Source: Chloroflexota bacterium (lineage in GTDB: Bacteria > Chloroflexota > Anaerolineae > Caldilineales > Caldilineaceae). From it: a DNA stretch of 64,000 nt. Below the pieces are notes generated by a model. That model had not been told where the DNA came from and did no database searches. It saw nothing but the letters and a program-made list of their open reading frames with translations. Below, one piece after another: positions 47,568 through 58,729 of the stretch. Each line of letters opens with the position of its first letter. Position 1 is the first letter of the stretch. Both the position numbers and the translations under genes were made by a program. Location: contig BOKO01000003.1 of NCBI GenBank assembly GCA_016861025.1, forward strand, positions 386,001 through 450,000, given 5' to 3'.

Positions 47568-48878
47568 ATGCCCTATGAATTGACGCTCCCGCCTATCGGC
47601 AGCAAAGCGGAAGAAGGCATTGTCGTCGCCTGGTTCAAGCGCGAAGGCGCAACAGTACGCGCCGGCGAACCGTTGCTGGAGGTGCAGTTCGACAAGGTGA
47701 GCACCGAGGTGGCGTCGCCAGTCGATGGTCGAATTCAGCAAATCCTCGCCCCGCGCGACGCAGTGATCCGTCAAGGTCAGCCGCTGGCGCTGTTGCTGCT
47801 GGCGGATGAGGCTGCCTCGGCTCAGACAGCGCCAGAAACTGAATCCCCGGCAATCGCTCAGACGACTGGAGCATCGACATTTCCTGCTTCGCCAGCGGCG
47901 CGTCGTCTTGCCAGAGAGTTTGGGGTTGATCTGACGCAGGTGATCCCAGCCAACGGCGAACGCATTACTGAAGAGGACATCCGCCGCACCGCGCAGTTGC
48001 GCGGTGCGGCAGCCTCCAAAACAACGACGGCTGAGCCTGCACCGCAGGAAGTGCGCGCAACGCCTATTGCAAAACGTATGGCGCGTGAACATGGCATCGA
48101 CCTCTCTGCATTGCAGGGCAGCGGACCGGGGGGGCGCATCGTAGAGCAAGATGTACAGGCGGCGATTGAAGCACGATCTCTCCAGACGTCGCCAACCATG
48201 CCCCAAATCATGCGTCAACCACTCTCACCGATGCGTCGCGCCATCGCCCGCCGCATGATGGAGAGCCTCCACACCGCTGCACAGCTCACCATGACCATGC
48301 AGGCGGATGTCACCTCGCTGGTGGAGGCGCGAGAACAGTGGAAGCCTACCCTCGCCGTGACCTACACCGATCTGATCGTACGCGCGGTTGCGCTGGCTCT
48401 GCGCCAACATGCTCAAATCGCCGTCCGTTGGGCGGAGGATGCTATCGAGCATCTATCGGAGATTCATATCGGTGTGGCTGTGGCGCTGGAGGATGGGTTG
48501 GTCGTCCCTATAGTGCGTAATGCAGACAGGCTCTCGCTCAACGAACTAAGCGTCGAGATCAGGCGGCTGAGCGAGCAAGCGCGCAACGGTCAGTTGACGG
48601 AAGCCGAGATGAGCGGCGGCGTCTTCACCGTGACGAATCTGGGCATGTACGGCGTGGATGTCTTCACGCCTATCCTGAATCCGCCTGAATCGGCAATTCT
48701 GGGCGTAGGCCGCATCTATGAGCAATTGGTGCGCAGCGCACAAGGCATCTTCTGGCGTCAGATGATGACGCTGAGCCTGACCGTTGACCATCGCATCATC
48801 GACGGCGCGCCAGCGGCCGCCTTTCTGCAGAGCATCTGTCGCCTCCTGGAAGAGCCATTCGCCCTGAAAGAGGGATGA
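47568..48878 (+). CDS. acoC: Dihydrolipoamide acyltransferase (E2) with two subunit-binding domains
   Basis: 436 residues: an N-terminal lipoyl domain with Lys43 in FDKVSTE, then two peripheral-subunit-binding domains (about 107-141 and 164-200) instead of the usual one, and a catalytic domain ending with the DHRIIDGAPAA active-site His. The first binding domain has ANGERI in place of the GxGxxGRI loop of the second, so it is somewhat diverged. No E3 (lpd) gene follows. A hairpin ends the operon. Confidence 0.93.
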   Translation: MPYELTLPPIGSKAEEGIVVAWFKREGATVRAGEPLLEVQFDKVSTEVASPVDGRIQQILAPRDAVIRQGQPLALLLLADEAASAQTAPETESPAIAQTTGASTFPASPAARRLAREFGVDLTQVIPANGERITEEDIRRTAQLRGAAASKTTTAEPAPQEVRATPIAKRMAREHGIDLSALQGSGPGGRIVEQDVQAAIEARSLQTSPTMPQIMRQPLSPMRRAIARRMMESLHTAAQLTMTMQADVTSLVEAREQWKPTLAVTYTDLIVRAVALALRQHAQIAVRWAEDAIEHLSEIHIGVAVALEDGLVVPIVRNADRLSLNELSVEIRRLSEQARNGQLTEAEMSGGVFTVTNLGMYGVDVFTPILNPPESAILGVGRIYEQLVRSAQGIFWRQMMTLSLTVDHRIIDGAPAAAFLQSICRLLEEPFALKEG

Positions 48879-48893
48879 TTGTTGTCTATTCAA

Positions 48894-48926
48894 GCCAAAG
48901 AGGGGGATAGGCGTCCCCTCTTTGGC
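48894..48926. terminator. Hairpin between acoC and the aldo/keto reductase gene
   Basis: A perfect 12-pair inverted repeat with a 9-base loop lies in the convergent spacer 15 bases after acoC. There is no long T-run, but its place suits a shared terminator. Confidence 0.6.
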
Positions 48927-49023
48927 CCACCATGACAACTGCCAACATGCATAGCCACAAATCGATGCAACACGCATCTTGGCCTCCGCCAACATCAAGA
49001 CGACAAGTTTTGGTGCATCTCCC

Positions 49024-50022
49024 TCACCACGCGTACGCCTTCGGCGCCTCGCCGCCAGGACCGGGGAAGATTTCATCCAGCTTCGCCAGCACCTCGGCGT
49101 CCAGCGTAATCTCGGTGGCGCGCACGGCGCTTTCGAGTTGTTCGATGGTGCGCGGCCCAATGATCGGCGCGGTGACTGCCGGGTTGTGCAGCAGCCATGC
49201 CAGCGCCACCTCGCCCGGTTCATGGCCGATTTCACGGCAAAGATTTTCGTATGCTTCGAGCTGTGGGCGTTTCTTCTCCACCTGCTTTGCAAAGTCCTCG
49301 CTCATGCGGCGCCCAGCCTGAGCTTTCTGCAGCGCACCGCCGAGCAGACCACCACCCAGTGGACTCCACGGGATCAGTCCCAATCCGTAGTGACGGCAGG
49401 CCGGAATGACCTCCAACTCGATCATGCGGTTATTGAGGTGATAGATACTCTGTTCGCTGACCAGTCCTGTCATGCCGCGTTTCGACGCCTCCTGACATGC
49501 CGTGGCGATGTCCCACCCCGCAAAGTTGCTGGAGCCGACATACACCACCTTGCCCTGGTTGACCAAAGCGCCAAACGCCTGCCAGGTCTCATCCCACGGG
49601 CAGGCGCGGTCGATGTGATGCATCTGGTAGAGGTCGATCCAGTCGGTCTGCATCCGCTTTAGGCTTCCCTCGCAGTGTTTGCGAATTTTGTAGGCGGAGA
49701 GGCTGCGCCCGTCGCTGTTCGGTTCGGGCAGAGCGCCCTTGCGCGTGACAGGATTGTAGACCTTGGTTGCCAACACGACGGCGTCGCGCCGCCCGCCGCC
49801 CTGTGCAAACCAGCGTCCGATGATCTCCTCGGTTGTCCCATGTTGCACCGCCCAGCCATAGACATCGGCGGTGTCGAAGAAATTGATGCCTAACTCAAGC
49901 GCCCGATCCATGATGCGGAAACTATCTTCTTCGGAGGTGACCCAGCCAAAGTTCATTGTGCCCAGACACAGGTTGCTCACCAGCGCGCCGTGGTTGCCGA
50001 GCCGTACATGTTTTACCGCCAT
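49024..50022 (-). CDS. Aldo/keto reductase
   Basis: 332 residues of an NADPH-dependent TIM barrel. The active-site tetrad is visible: Asp and Tyr in DTADVYGWA, Lys in VVLATKV and His in YQMHHID. GLIPWSPLGGGLLGG and VTAPIIGPRTIEQL bind the cofactor. It resembles the YghZ/YakC-like subgroup that reduces aldehydes or sugar ketones. It stands alone, convergent to the aco operon. Confidence 0.94.
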   Translation of the reverse strand: MAVKHVRLGNHGALVSNLCLGTMNFGWVTSEEDSFRIMDRALELGINFFDTADVYGWAVQHGTTEEIIGRWFAQGGGRRDAVVLATKVYNPVTRKGALPEPNSDGRSLSAYKIRKHCEGSLKRMQTDWIDLYQMHHIDRACPWDETWQAFGALVNQGKVVYVGSSNFAGWDIATACQEASKRGMTGLVSEQSIYHLNNRMIELEVIPACRHYGLGLIPWSPLGGGLLGGALQKAQAGRRMSEDFAKQVEKKRPQLEAYENLCREIGHEPGEVALAWLLHNPAVTAPIIGPRTIEQLESAVRATEITLDAEVLAKLDEIFPGPGGEAPKAYAW

Positions 50023-50142
50023 GAGAAGCTAACTCCTTTATGTTTTGCTGTTTGAATTGAGGATTTTGTTTTCATCATGCTTTCAGTATAGCCGCTCTTG
50101 GCTTTACTGTCACGATCAAGAGGAACATATTTCAGCAAACAG

Positions 50143-50796
50143 CTATCGCCGTTGCGCAGCGCGACCGAGGCTGCGCAGCGTCGTCACCAGCGCAGGTGTG
50201 GCGGAGCCTTGCAGCTCGCCGCCGCGCATCACCACCTCGATGTGCACATCCTCGCGGTCGGCGAGGATGCTGACGCGCTGCAACAACGCGCCAAACCGCG
50301 CCTGCAAATCGACAAAGACATACTCGAGTGCGGTTGTATCCACCCCGCGCACTGCGTATTCACTGTCGATCAGGTCGGATCGCCGTTGCATCCACAACGA
50401 GGCGCGCGCACGCCGCGCCATGGCGCGTTCTGGAATCCGCCCACGCGCCCACACCAACTCGGCGGCGGGACGTTCGGGCAACAAGGCGCGGATCACCAAC
50501 TCATCGGTGCGACCGCTGACCATGCGCAGCAACAGCCCGAGCGGGTCGACGGTTGCCCCGCCGTGGTAGCGCAACTCCAGACGCACAAACGGTTCCGGCG
50601 GCGGCTCAAAGTGCGCATTGAAGCCGCCAGCCGAGGGAGGAGAAGCATAGACCAGGCGGCTCCGCGTGCTGCTGTCGAAACCGGCAGCCAGCGTCTGATT
50701 GCGCCGCCGCGTCTGGAGCCTGGCTGCGGTCCAGGCAATCACCAGCAACAGCATCAACACCGCTCCTGCCGCCAACAACAGGCGTTCATCCATCAT
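50143..50796 (-). CDS. Membrane-anchored protein of unknown function
   Basis: 217 residues. One N-terminal membrane helix (about 5-25) followed by a basic RLQTRRRNQ stretch and an alpha/beta domain with many Arg and Leu. The segment VRLELRYHGGATVDPLGLLLRMVSG has no match I know. No Cys and few Lys are seen. It diverges from ybaK. Translation is supported by codon use and length only; the family is unknown to me. Confidence 0.6.
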   Translation of the reverse strand: MMDERLLLAAGAVLMLLLVIAWTAARLQTRRRNQTLAAGFDSSTRSRLVYASPPSAGGFNAHFEPPPEPFVRLELRYHGGATVDPLGLLLRMVSGRTDELVIRALLPERPAAELVWARGRIPERAMARRARASLWMQRRSDLIDSEYAVRGVDTTALEYVFVDLQARFGALLQRVSILADREDVHIEVVMRGGELQGSATPALVTTLRSLGRAAQRR

Positions 50797-50926
50797 GTGC
50801 TTCCCTCACGTCTGCACTTCACCGGCGCCACTGAACAACGCGCACAGTTTGCAATGGCTGACAACGCCGGATAGACTACCGAACAATCGACTGTAGACTA
50901 TATCGGATAACGCCGGAGCTTGCAGC

Positions 50927-51415
50927 ATGGCTGAGCAATTCAAGAATAATGTGACCCGATTGCTTGACAGCAAGAAAGTTCGCTATCAAGTCTGCACGTA
51001 CAACTATGATGCAGGCGTCCATTCCGCCGTCGAAGTGGCCGAGGCGATTGGACTGCCGCCGGAGCAGGTTTTCAAGACGTTGGTGGTGTTGCCCGAAGAG
51101 CCGCGCCGAAAACCGATGCTTGTCATCATCCCAGGGCCTGCCACGCTTGATCTTAGAGCTTTCGCAAAGGCTGTCAAACTCAAGAAAGTCAAAATGGCGA
51201 CGCACGAACAAGCCGAGAGCATGACCGGCTTGCAGACTGGCGGCATCAGCGCGTTGGCGTTGATCAACAAAGGGTTTGATGTTTATCTGGATGACAGCGC
51301 GCAACAATTCGAATCGATTGCGGTCAGCGCCGGACAGCGCGGGGCCAACATCGTGCTCCCTGTGAATGATCTGGTGCGTCTGGTCAACGCCAGGTTCTTT
51401 CATCTGAATGCGTAG
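50927..51415 (+). CDS. ybaK: Cys-tRNA(Pro) deacylase YbaK/EbsC
   Basis: 162 residues of the YbaK/ProX-like editing fold: AAEAIGLPPEQVFKTLVV-type segment (EAIGLPPEQVFKTLVV), a Lys-rich central strand and TGGISALALINKGFDVYLD. The family hydrolyses Cys mischarged on tRNA(Pro). Length is typical. It is a single gene with a short spacer to the next. Confidence 0.95.
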   Translation: MAEQFKNNVTRLLDSKKVRYQVCTYNYDAGVHSAVEVAEAIGLPPEQVFKTLVVLPEEPRRKPMLVIIPGPATLDLRAFAKAVKLKKVKMATHEQAESMTGLQTGGISALALINKGFDVYLDDSAQQFESIAVSAGQRGANIVLPVNDLVRLVNARFFHLNA

Positions 51416-51640
51416 AGATGCGTAAAGTAGAGGCGTCTAAAGCATGTGCTTGTATCGCTTGAAGTATGCGACGCGCACCTTCCGCGGATTCGCCCTACTT
51501 CACACTCTGCGCTCCAACAAAGTGAGAACATCGACAGAATCTTCAGTCGGTTGAATGAGGCGACAACCTCGCACCGGCCCCAGCCGGCTGCACCGTTACA
51601 AGCAAGGTTATCAACCGTTCACGAAAAAGAGGAACTGCTC

Positions 51641-52819
51641 ATGTTAGCCACGATGGTGGAACAACAATCTGGTCTCAACTTTGATCTGACTGACGACCAG
51701 ATCATGCTACAAAATCTGGCGCGGGACTTTGCACGCAAAGAGATCATTGCATCTGGCGCGGCCGAACACTACGATGTTTCTGGTGAGTGGCCGTGGGACT
51801 TATGGAAAAAGGCGCTGCGTGTTGGTCTGGTGAACCTCAATATCCCGGAAGAATATGGCGGCGTTGGGGCAAGCGTGCTGGAGGAGTGCATTGTCGGCGA
51901 GGAGTTGGCGTATGGTTGTTCGGGCATTCAGACCGCGCTGATGCTCAACCAGCTGGCAGTGTTGCCAATGCTGATCGCCGCCAACGAGGAGCAGAAGCAG
52001 CGTTATTTTCCGAAGTTGACTGAAGAGGGTAAGATCATGGCTTACTGCATGACCGAACCCGACGCTGGCTCCGATGTGGCCGGCATCAAAACGACCGCTA
52101 TTCGCAAGGGTGACCGTTATATTCTCAACGGCGCAAAGACCTGGATCACCGACGGGCCGGTCGCCAGCTACTTCACCGTCTTCGCCAAGACTGATCCGAA
52201 CGGACGCCATAAGGGCATGAGCTGCTTTATCGTCGAGCGCGATTGGAAAGGCGTGAGCACCAGCAAGCCGCTCGAGAAGATGGGACAGCACGCAGCGCAG
52301 GCGTGTCAGGTCTTTTTTGAGGATGTAGAGGTGCCGGCGGAAAATTTGTTGGCGCGCGAAGGCGACGGCTTTATGATCGGCATGAAGGTCTTTGACAAGA
52401 GTCGCCCGCCCGTGGCGGCGGCGGCCACCGGCGTCGCCCGCCGCGCGCTGGACGAGGCAGTGCGCTACGCAGGTGAGCGTCACGCCTTTGGTCAGCCAAT
52501 CCACAACTTCCAGGGTGTAGGCTTCATGTTGGCGGATATGAAAATTCGCGTGGAAGCGGCGCGCGCGCTGACCTGGAAATCAGCCTGGCTGATCGACCAC
52601 GGTCGCCGCAACACGATGGAGGCGGCCGTCGCCAAAGCGTATGCCGCCGACGCCGCAGTGCTCAACGCGGTCGACGCCGTGCAGGTTTTTGGCGGCAACG
52701 GCTACAGCCGAGAATATCCGGTTGAGAAACTGATGCGCGACAGCAAGATCTATCAGATTTATGAAGGCACGACGCAGATTCAGAAAGGGATCATCCTGCG
52801 CGAACTGTACAAGGGGTGA
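51641..52819 (+). CDS. Acyl-CoA dehydrogenase
   Basis: 392 residues with the typical three-part fold. MAYCMTEPDAGSDVAG is the FAD/substrate signature near residue 128, and the catalytic Glu falls in QIYEGTTQIQ, near residue 376 as in medium- and short-chain enzymes. RLV-free FQGVGFMLADM and VFGGNGYSREYPVEKLMRD complete the pattern. GAGGAA precedes the ATG at 51641; an in-frame frame upstream has no such site. It probably works with the acyl-CoA ligase elsewhere in the window. Confidence 0.95.
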   Translation: MLATMVEQQSGLNFDLTDDQIMLQNLARDFARKEIIASGAAEHYDVSGEWPWDLWKKALRVGLVNLNIPEEYGGVGASVLEECIVGEELAYGCSGIQTALMLNQLAVLPMLIAANEEQKQRYFPKLTEEGKIMAYCMTEPDAGSDVAGIKTTAIRKGDRYILNGAKTWITDGPVASYFTVFAKTDPNGRHKGMSCFIVERDWKGVSTSKPLEKMGQHAAQACQVFFEDVEVPAENLLAREGDGFMIGMKVFDKSRPPVAAAATGVARRALDEAVRYAGERHAFGQPIHNFQGVGFMLADMKIRVEAARALTWKSAWLIDHGRRNTMEAAVAKAYAADAAVLNAVDAVQVFGGNGYSREYPVEKLMRDSKIYQIYEGTTQIQKGIILRELYKG

Positions 52820-52837
52820 CCATAGCGAAAGCGTTAT

Positions 52838-54337
52838 CTACGGTTTGACGGCTTTCACATAGAAAAGTCGCTGATCAAAGACCAGGGTGCGAGCTTGCCG
52901 CCGGGCGTGAAGTCCGGCGGCGTCCGTTTCCAGCCCCGCCTCGATCATTTCGCGCACCACTGTGCGCGCACCCGGCTCGGTCTGCATGTCATCCAACCAT
53001 TCATCCAACTCACGTTCAAACGTGGCAATCTGCTCAGCCTCGATCACAAGACCGGCGCTTGCTATCTGCTTGCGATATTGCTCGGCGCTGAAGACGGCAA
53101 CGTGGCTGGGGTTGCGCTTTTCCTCGATTGCGTTCTGCGTGGCGCGTTTGACCGGATCGTCGGCGCTGAGCAGATCAGCCACAATCAACACGCCGCCATG
53201 TTTAAGCAGCCGCGCCAGTTCATTCAGGATCAATTGCGGCTTGTGGCTGTGATGCAGAACCAGGCGACAGATAATTGCATCGAAGCGCTCATCGCGAAAG
53301 GGCAACGCGTGGGCAGGCGCCAGGCGAAAACTCACGCGCGCAGCAGCCGGTGAACGGCTGCTAAGACGCATCAGTTCGGCGGCCTCCAGCATTGTCGGGC
53401 TGATGTCGATGCCGACCACCTCGCGCGCCCCTTCCTCCGCCAGAAGCAGGGATAGATCTCCGATGCCTGCACCGACATCGAGTACGCTGATATCTTTGGG
53501 CAACTGCGCGAATCTGAGAAGATGTTGCAGGCGTTGACGACGTTGCGTATTGACATGCTCGCCGACCTGCGGTGGGATACGTGCATACGTAGCCACAACA
53601 TGTGCAATATCTTGAGCAACTTCGCCGCCATCATCCGCCGACTCCGTCGCTATCATACGCTGCCGCTGAACAGGCGCCGTCCCAACCGGCAAATGTTCGC
53701 GTCGATTGGCATAGACCAGCGTCCACAGACCGTCCTGCCGCCGAAGCTCGGTGATTGCCGTGTGACTCACCGTGATCGACAGTGCATGACCACCGGCAAA
53801 GTGACGCACAGTCGTAGCCACGCCGTTGCCGCTCAGCACCAATGCAACCGTCTTGCCCCAATTCGCCTGGACAATCGCCTCAATTTCTTCGATCAGGCTG
53901 TGCAAATAGATGCCGTAAGGCGATTCAGGCGCAATGACAGGCGGTGGATCAAAGTGCATAATCGTCCGTTGACTGCGCTCCCATGCAGCCGGCAGCGTCA
54001 AATCGGGCGGAAATCGACCAGGAATGCGGTCGTCTATCGTGACAGGCAGACCGAGCGTCTGTCCGATGCGCTGCGCTGTCAGGCGACTCTGCAATAAGGG
54101 CGCCGAATATAGCACATCGATTGATTCGTGGGTTGCCAGCCAGTGGGCGAGTTGGCTCGTCTGCTCCCAACCAAACGCTGTGAGGCCGCTGTCAGCCGTC
54201 GGAGCGATCTGTTGCACCAGATTGGAGTAGCGATTCTGTACGCCCTCGGCGTGACAGATCAGCAACAGGCGCACTTCTGGCGGCGTCGGCGAGAGGTGAT
54301 CGACTGAAAGCAGCACAGCAGAAGAAGATGACAACAA
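52838..54337 (-). CDS. Histidine-phosphatase-like domain fused to a methyltransferase
   Basis: 499 residues. Residues about 22-215 fold like a phosphoglycerate-mutase/histidine phosphatase, but the RHG motif reads ICHAEG (27-32) and the second active-site His motif reads LSGNG (168-172), so the Arg and one catalytic His are replaced. Residues about 265-430 form a class I methyltransferase with VLDVGAGIGDLSLLL, and a C-terminal extension follows. The stop of the preceding ferredoxin gene is three bases upstream, so both are co-transcribed. The phosphatase part is probably a sensor or scaffold. Confidence 0.85.
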   Translation of the reverse strand: MLSSSSAVLLSVDHLSPTPPEVRLLLICHAEGVQNRYSNLVQQIAPTADSGLTAFGWEQTSQLAHWLATHESIDVLYSAPLLQSRLTAQRIGQTLGLPVTIDDRIPGRFPPDLTLPAAWERSQRTIMHFDPPPVIAPESPYGIYLHSLIEEIEAIVQANWGKTVALVLSGNGVATTVRHFAGGHALSITVSHTAITELRRQDGLWTLVYANRREHLPVGTAPVQRQRMIATESADDGGEVAQDIAHVVATYARIPPQVGEHVNTQRRQRLQHLLRFAQLPKDISVLDVGAGIGDLSLLLAEEGAREVVGIDISPTMLEAAELMRLSSRSPAAARVSFRLAPAHALPFRDERFDAIICRLVLHHSHKPQLILNELARLLKHGGVLIVADLLSADDPVKRATQNAIEEKRNPSHVAVFSAEQYRKQIASAGLVIEAEQIATFERELDEWLDDMQTEPGARTVVREMIEAGLETDAAGLHARRQARTLVFDQRLFYVKAVKP

Positions 54338-54340
54338 TGC

Positions 54341-54769
54341 TTACCTGCGTTCCTTAAGCAAGCGCAGCGTCGCCTGGCGCAACGCCTCCCGCTCTTTCTG
54401 AAGCCGCTCGGCAGCGTCTTTGAATGCTTGCACTTCAGGCGGATAGTGGTCGACGTGTTTGTTATTGCCTGGCGGTGCATGAAAACATAGACGCTCAACA
54501 ACCCGACCATCGACCAGATGTTCGTTCACGATCTCATCCACGTCGTCGGCTTGTACACCGCTGTACCAGATCGCCTCTGGATAGACGACCAGCATTGGGC
54601 CATGCCCACACTGGTTGAGACAACCGGCGCGGTTGATGCGCACTTCCTCATTGAGGCCACAGGCGCCCACCTGCCGCTTCATCCGCTCGAAAATTGCTTC
54701 TGTGTCGCCGTCGAAACAGCAATACGGTCCCTGCGTACAAATAAAGACGTGCTTCTTGAATTGAGACAT
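54341..54769 (-). CDS. Thioredoxin-like [2Fe-2S] ferredoxin
   Basis: 142 residues. FICTQGPYCC near the start and NRAGCLNQCGHGP further on supply the four cluster ligands of the thioredoxin-like ferredoxin family (also seen in NuoE and cobalamin operons). A C-terminal helical, charged tail of about 45 residues (EAFKDAAERLQKEREALRQAT-like) is extra. It sits three bases before the phosphatase/methyltransferase fusion, so it likely delivers electrons to, or regulates, that protein. Confidence 0.88.
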   Translation of the reverse strand: MSQFKKHVFICTQGPYCCFDGDTEAIFERMKRQVGACGLNEEVRINRAGCLNQCGHGPMLVVYPEAIWYSGVQADDVDEIVNEHLVDGRVVERLCFHAPPGNNKHVDHYPPEVQAFKDAAERLQKEREALRQATLRLLKERR

Positions 54770-54932
54770 AACGCGATCATACCAAAGGGACAGACAGCCG
54801 CAAAACTGCCCGAATTCCTGTCAACTGTTGCCAAATGCCGAAAAGCCGTTTATCGTCTTTATCATTGCGCGCCCACCGCTGCATGATCAAACGAAACGGC
54901 AACACGCAGCCACTTCTTACTACAAACCATTT

Positions 54933-55418
54933 TTACTGCAAACCATCGGCGATGCAAAGCATCTTCGGCAGTTCAGGGTGTGCAAGGCGGGCGGCAGCCA
55001 CAAAATCAACACATTGTGGCCGTGTTTCAACAAAAAAGCAGTGGGCAATACAGCGGCAGTCGGATGCGCCAAAGCGCAGGCGCGGCGCCGGCGTCGCCAT
55101 TGTAGCGAGCAGCTCCGCCCAGCAATGCTCCCAACGTTGCGCGTCGGCGACGCACCAGACCTGTTCAACCGGGCACGCCTGGCGCAGGTAATCGATGTGC
55201 CAGTGTGGCCGACAAACCGCTCGCAAGTGATGGCGCAGACGACCGCGTAATCCGCCCGGTCCCAGCGCGCTGCCGACGTAGAGATACCAACCAGGTGCAA
55301 CCGCCGCCTCGCCCAGCCGCCCGATCGTCACGCGCGTCGATGTGGACGAACGCAGCGCCAGGACATAGCTGCCGCCAGATGTCGGCAGCGCCTCCACCCC
55401 GCCAATTAACTCAATCAT
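54933..55418 (-). CDS. GIY-YIG nuclease-like protein (DUF123)
   Basis: 161 residues of the DUF123 branch of the GIY-YIG superfamily: YVLALRSSTS, GWYLYVGSALGPGGLRGRLRHH (the GIY-YIG half and its Arg) and HWHIDYLRQ. The last third is Cys/His-rich (WCVADAQRWEHCWAEL, ASDCRCIAHCFF). Some relatives are fused to endonuclease III. It overlaps the membrane protein gene by eight bases. The ATG at 55418 is the family start. Confidence 0.88.
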   Translation of the reverse strand: MIELIGGVEALPTSGGSYVLALRSSTSTRVTIGRLGEAAVAPGWYLYVGSALGPGGLRGRLRHHLRAVCRPHWHIDYLRQACPVEQVWCVADAQRWEHCWAELLATMATPAPRLRFGASDCRCIAHCFFVETRPQCVDFVAAARLAHPELPKMLCIADGLQ

Positions 55419-56106
55419 CGTTGGGTGCAAATCGCCGCGGCCAACCAACCCGCACCGCCGCTCCCGCCAGTGCGAGTAGACTCGCTGCGCATAGAACCAT
55501 GCCCCATGCTGGCGTCTGCGGATGGTTGTACAGCTCACTGACTGCGGGCAAAATGCGCAGAAACTGGCGCACCGGAATAATCGTTGCACTGATGCTCAGC
55601 ACGGCAACGATCACGGCGAACGCTCTGGCAGGCAACAACGCAAGCAGCGGGCTGAACGCCATCGCCGCCAGACAGCCGGCCAGCGCCAGCGCCTGTTGGC
55701 GAAATTCATCGGTCAACATCCGTTGGGGGGTCCAGGCTGGCGGCAATAGATTCAGTGCAGCGACGATTGCCAGCGCCAACAGCGCAGCGCGCATAGGCCA
55801 TGCATAGCATAGCTCGCGCCGAAACGCAACCAGACTTGCCGTCAAACTCACAGCCACGAGCGGCAGGTAAAAGCCCTCGCGCCACAGCACAACTTCACCG
55901 CTGCGCACCGGCGTCAAAAACTTCACATACTCGCCCAGATCGAGGCCGGTGATCACCAGACCGGCCACCCGATGGTCAACCCAGGCGCCAACATAACCAG
56001 CAAACGCCAACAACAGCGCAGTCGGCAACAGCCAGCGCACGATTGTATGGCTGCTCATCACGTTTGCCCGGCCTTCGCCATCAAACGAAACAGAGGCGGC
56101 GCTCAT
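55411..56106 (-). CDS. Membrane protein of unknown function
   Basis: 231 residues with about five to six hydrophobic helices and few charged loops. No family motif was recognised. The ATG overlaps the thioesterase stop by ATGA and the end overlaps the GIY-YIG gene, so the three are tightly co-transcribed. The compact overlap is the best evidence that it is real. Confidence 0.7.
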   Translation of the reverse strand: MSAASVSFDGEGRANVMSSHTIVRWLLPTALLLAFAGYVGAWVDHRVAGLVITGLDLGEYVKFLTPVRSGEVVLWREGFYLPLVAVSLTASLVAFRRELCYAWPMRAALLALAIVAALNLLPPAWTPQRMLTDEFRQQALALAGCLAAMAFSPLLALLPARAFAVIVAVLSISATIIPVRQFLRILPAVSELYNHPQTPAWGMVLCAASLLALAGAAVRVGWPRRFAPNDD

Positions 56107-56603
56107 GGCGTGCGCCCCGCTTCGGCCAACCGCTGTCGATGACGTTCAGCGCCTTCGGCAAAGCGGCGTCGATCCTCCTCAGTTTCGAGCAGCAATCCCG
56201 GCACTGGGGTTGGGCGGCGGTCGCTGTCAAGCGCAACATAGACAAAATAGGCGCTGTTGGTGTGGGTGCGTTCACCCGTCAGCAGGTTCTCCGCCTCGAC
56301 GCGCAGCTCCACCTCGATGCTTGTTCGTCCCACCCAGGTGATGCGACCATGCACCAGCACCAGCCGCCCCAGCAGAACGGGATGGAGAAAAGTGACGCGA
56401 TCCACTGTCACCGTCACCGCCGGACGCCGCGCATGGCGCGCAGCAACAATCCCGCCGCACTCGTCACATAGCTTGAGCAGCACGCCGCCATGTACATTGC
56501 CCAGGCTGTTGGAATGCTCCGGCTGCATGAACATCGTCAACGTCAGCGCCGATTCGTCGGCGGAGCGCAACAACGGCGAATCCTCAGCAATGCTCTGACT
56601 CAC
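56103..56603 (-). CDS. Acyl-CoA thioesterase (hotdog fold)
   Basis: 166 residues from a GTG with TGGAGGAAT upstream. The hotdog signature is clear: MFMQPEHSNSLGNVHGGVLLKLCDECGGIVAARH with the catalytic Asn/His/Asp area, then VDRVTFLHPVLLGRLVLVHG. It matches the YciA/BACH group that hydrolyses acyl-CoAs. It begins a compact minus-strand operon and diverges from the radical SAM gene. Confidence 0.93.
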   Translation of the reverse strand: MSQSIAEDSPLLRSADESALTLTMFMQPEHSNSLGNVHGGVLLKLCDECGGIVAARHARRPAVTVTVDRVTFLHPVLLGRLVLVHGRITWVGRTSIEVELRVEAENLLTGERTHTNSAYFVYVALDSDRRPTPVPGLLLETEEDRRRFAEGAERHRQRLAEAGRTP

Positions 56604-56818
56604 AATTCCTCCATACCATTGAGTGGAGCATGGCAAAGCGCCATGTCTCGACCAATTGTATGCGCACAGACACACAGTGGCAAGCCAGACCCCAACGCAT
56701 TGCTCGCCTTGTGATATACTCTCATGCACAAACGACGGATATGGACTTCGTCACGAACTACGACAATTGTCGCAATTGCATGGATGGTTTTGTGCGATTG
56801 TATTGTGCACCGGATAAC

Positions 56819-58699
<1,881 letters not shown>

Positions 58700-58729
58700 A
58701 CACGCCAACCTGCACAGAAAGAATCGGTT

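Noticed and set aside
56715..56720. TATACT box before the radical SAM gene
   Set aside because: No acceptable -35 box at the right distance and a far start codon.
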